Part shown: in pieces, positions 62,320-64,000 of the stretch
How the letters are laid out: the number at the start of each line of letters is the position of its first letter
How positions within the stretch are numbered: position 1 is the stretch's first letter
NCBI RefSeq assembly: GCF_004217095.1
Contig: NZ_SHKO01000002.1
Location: forward strand, 558,001 to 622,000
Reading direction: 5' to 3'
Length of the DNA: 64,000 nucleotides
Source of the DNA: Advenella incenata
GTDB lineage: Bacteria; Pseudomonadota; Gammaproteobacteria; Burkholderiales; Burkholderiaceae_B
Made by a program: the position numbers and the translations under genes
Notes under the pieces: generated by a model
The model's input: the letters and a program-made list of their open reading frames with translations, nothing else
The model's database searches: none
Told to the model about the DNA's origin: nothing

Positions 62320-63153
62320 TCAAATCACATTCCTGATTTCCCTTGCCGTGTCCTGCAGCAGCGGCAGAATATGCTGAATCAAATATTTCTTTGTGGTCTT
62401 GGCTGTCGGCGAGACGATATTAATCGCAGCAACGACTTTTGCCTGTTGTCCATAAATGGGCACCGCCAGGGCATGCACTCCCAATTCGTGCTCTTCGCAG
62501 GAATAACACCAATCCTGCTCCTTGATAGTGTGCAACAATTTCAAGAAAGCGGCGTTGTCCTTCAGGGTAAATTTGGTGATTCGTTGCAGCGGGTAATGTT
62601 CCAGCCACTGCCGTTGTTCATCCGGATTCAGATGGGCCAGCAAGGTTTTTCCGGCAGACGTTGCATGGGCGGGCAGGCGGTTGCCCAGGGTCAGGCCATA
62701 GGGATTGACCCGGTCTTCTTGCTGCGAGGCGGCACTTCGCGCAATGGTGATGGCTTCATAGCCATCGAGCACCATGACCGAATAGATTAACGAAGTTCGG
62801 TTGGTGAGTAGATTCAGCAGCGGTTGCGAGACTTTGGGCAGCGTAGCGCCGCCGATATAAGAGCCCGAGAATCGCAACACTTTTGGGGTCAGGTAAAAGT
62901 AGTGCCCGTCAGACTCCAGGTATCCCAAATATTCCAGTGTCAGTAAATGACGGCGTGCGGCCGCGCGCGTCATACCTGTTTTTTCCGCCGCCATTGAAAT
63001 GTTCAGACGATGGCGCTCTGACCCGAAACTGTCCAGCAGTGCCATGCCTTTGCTGATGCCCGCGACAAAATCTTCGTGTCGAATGATCTTTTTATTTTGA
63101 GGATTCTCGATGAGCCGGCTCTTGCGATCGGCCGTTTCATTTGGATTAGTCAG
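62320..63153 (-). CDS. PcaR/PcaU-like IclR-family regulator, unconventional start
   Basis: An IclR-family protein of the PcaR/PobR branch: helix-turn-helix RLNISMAAEKTGMTRAAARR, then LTPKVLRFSGSYIGGATLPK and the effector domain with AHATSAGKTLLAHL and HELGVHALAVPI. The first ATG (63045) would delete conserved HEDFVAGISKG at the start of the DNA-binding domain. The frame stays open upstream but contains no ATG, GTG or TTG; a CTG at 63153 after AGAGAGAG gives a family-like 277 residues. I take that as the likely start. It is divergent from the pca remnant and pcaB. Confidence 0.85.
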   Translation of the reverse strand: MTNPNETADRKSRLIENPQNKKIIRHEDFVAGISKGMALLDSFGSERHRLNISMAAEKTGMTRAAARRHLLTLEYLGYLESDGHYFYLTPKVLRFSGSYIGGATLPKVSQPLLNLLTNRTSLIYSVMVLDGYEAITIARSAASQQEDRVNPYGLTLGNRLPAHATSAGKTLLAHLNPDEQRQWLEHYPLQRITKFTLKDNAAFLKLLHTIKEQDWCYSCEEHELGVHALAVPIYGQQAKVVAAINIVSPTAKTTKKYLIQHILPLLQDTAREIRNVI

Positions 63154-63185
63154 TTTGCTCTCTCTCTTAGGGTATGCCCTAGATT

Positions 63186-63222
63186 TGTTCGATAATAATA
63201 TATTTTGTTCGATTATCGAACA
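63186..63222. promoter_or_regulatory. PcaU/PobR-like three-element operator
   Basis: A perfect 17-bp palindrome (TGTTCGAT-T-ATCGAACA, 63206-63222) plus a direct copy of its left half (TGTTCGAT, 63186-63193) exactly 20 bases away. PcaU and PobR of the same family are known to use a palindrome plus one direct repeat with 10-base spacing. It lies between the IclR gene and the pca genes. Confidence 0.8.
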
Positions 63223-63398
63223 TTAACTGAGAAAAACGACTGGAAATTCAACCCGAAAATATAAAAAATGAGAGGGTACATAAATTAAATGAAACTGATC
63301 GGCTAGTTCACCAATACTTGGTTGCGCTGTACTTGAACACGAGGCGCATTGCTCGAGGTCAGGGCTGAATCAGTTACTCAACACATTGGAGACATGTG

Positions 63399-63569
63399 AT
63401 GATTGATAAAACCGCCGTATCACTGGCGGAGGTGCTTTCGCAGATCCGCGACGGCGCTGCCATTATGATCGGCGGCTTCGGGGCCGCCGGGCAGCCAGCC
63501 GAATTGATGGGTGGTCTGATTGATCTGGACTGCGCATCATTGACGCCACGCGCGCTTACAGGAGCGTAG
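63399..63569 (+). pseudogene. pcaI: Truncated pcaI (3-oxoadipate CoA-transferase subunit A)
   Basis: A frame with a good ribosome site (TTGGAGAC) begins MIDKTAVSLAEVLSQIRDGA and continues IMIGGFGAAGQPAELMGGL, the N-terminus and oxyanion/CoA loop of PcaI. After about 44 residues the homology stops and the frame ends at a TAG after 12 unrelated residues (56 in all; the intact subunit is about 220-235). The rest of pcaI and any pcaJ are missing before pcaB, three bases downstream. An internal deletion that kept the promoter and the pcaB ribosome site is the simplest reading. Confidence 0.82.
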
Positions 63570-63571
63570 TC

Positions 63572-64000
63572 ATGAGTCGCTTATACGCCAGCCTGTTTTA
63601 CCAGAAAGAAGTGACCGATATTTTCAGCGACAGCTCGCTGTTGCAGTATCTGATGGCGACTGAAGTGGCACTTGCAAAAGCGCAGGCATCAGTGGGTGTG
63701 ATTCCGCAGGCGGCCGCGCAACACATCGAGAGAATCTGCACGACGCAAGGCTTTGAAAAACTGGATATGGATGCACTGGCATCCGCCAGTGGACTGGCAG
63801 GCAATATTGCTATTCCGTTTGTGAAACAGTTGACCGCCCTTGTCAGGGAAAGTGATGAGGAAGCCTCGCGGTATGTCCATTGGGGCGCAACCAGCCAGGA
63901 TATCCTGGATACCGCCTGTATTTTGCAATGTCGTGATGCCTTGGATATTATCCAGGCACAGCTCGAGCAGGCCTATGCTACGGCTCTTGCACAGGCAAAG
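63572..64000 (+). CDS. pcaB: 3-carboxy-cis,cis-muconate cycloisomerase, N-terminal part
   Basis: The first 143 residues of an aspartase/fumarase-superfamily protein, running off the right edge. MSRLYASLFYQKEVTDIFSD, GNIAIPFVKQLT and VHWGATSQDILDTA identify PcaB of the protocatechuate branch of the beta-ketoadipate pathway. ACAGGAG precedes the ATG. It follows the truncated pcaI and should be controlled by the divergent IclR-type regulator. Confidence 0.93.
   Translation, partial: MSRLYASLFYQKEVTDIFSDSSLLQYLMATEVALAKAQASVGVIPQAAAQHIERICTTQGFEKLDMDALASASGLAGNIAIPFVKQLTALVRESDEEASRYVHWGATSQDILDTACILQCRDALDIIQAQLEQAYATALAQAK

Overview
The window looks like chromosomal DNA of an Alcaligenaceae-type betaproteobacterium; an Advenella-like genome is my best guess. 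The grounds are the moderate GC, the dense regulator-plus-catabolism layout, three stand-alone Bug-type periplasmic binding proteins, and a Gln-type thiol dioxygenase, AcuI and a sulfite dehydrogenase lying close together. The genus is an inference, not a measurement. I saw no rRNA, tRNA, CRISPR array, insertion sequence or prophage.

Layout. 1-4.8 kb: the end of a family-4 glycosyltransferase, an orphan DUF1778 antitoxin, a DJ-1/PfpI hydrolase, an M20 carboxypeptidase and ogt. 5-8.8 kb: hmgA, a phasin, and a divergent GlxA-type regulator/PfpI pair. 8.9-12.7 kb: a MASE1-PAS membrane sensor and two membrane proteins with papain-like Cys/His motifs. 13-15.2 kb: an EF-hand protein and an AGCS symporter. 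15.3-21.1 kb: a complete trans-4-hydroxyproline-to-2-oxoglutarate operon with a divergent PAS-AraC regulator. 21-24.3 kb: queC, a LysR/pirin pair and a DUF2784 protein. 24.5-27.5 kb: trpI-trpBA in Pseudomonas-type arrangement.

27.6-40.4 kb: a long leftward catabolic block (enolase-superfamily enzyme, AhpD-like protein, Bug protein, acyl-CoA ligase, crotonase, thiol dioxygenase, IclR, AcuI). It is followed by a 2-hydroxyacid dehydrogenase, wrbA, and a TetR-controlled sulfite dehydrogenase/cytochrome c pair. I suggest, as inference, that these genes handle a sulfur-containing carboxylic acid and the sulfite it releases. 40.5-45.6 kb: a leftward cyclic-ureide-type cluster (MFS transporter, AMDase-like protein, hydantoinase, racemase-like protein lacking both usual catalytic cysteines, GntR). 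46.1 kb: a decayed hicB antitoxin gene with an in-frame stop. 46.4-52.1 kb: LacI, a four-gene ABC importer and a phosphodiesterase. 52-57 kb: a ClbS-like protein, a leuCD pair with Bug and LysR genes. 57.4-62.3 kb: a 5'-nucleotidase with a 9-bp repeat tail, an M81 peptidase, Bug and LysR. 62.3-64 kb: a PcaR-type regulator without a conventional start codon, a PcaU/PobR-like three-element operator, a truncated pcaI and the beginning of pcaB.

Most gene sets follow one pattern: a local regulator beside a short catabolic operon, often with its own binding protein or transporter. The strongest leads for new biology are the organosulfur-like block, the hydantoinase/AMDase-like cluster and the MASE1/papain-like membrane trio. 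The clearest signs of genome decay are the hicB and pcaI remnants.
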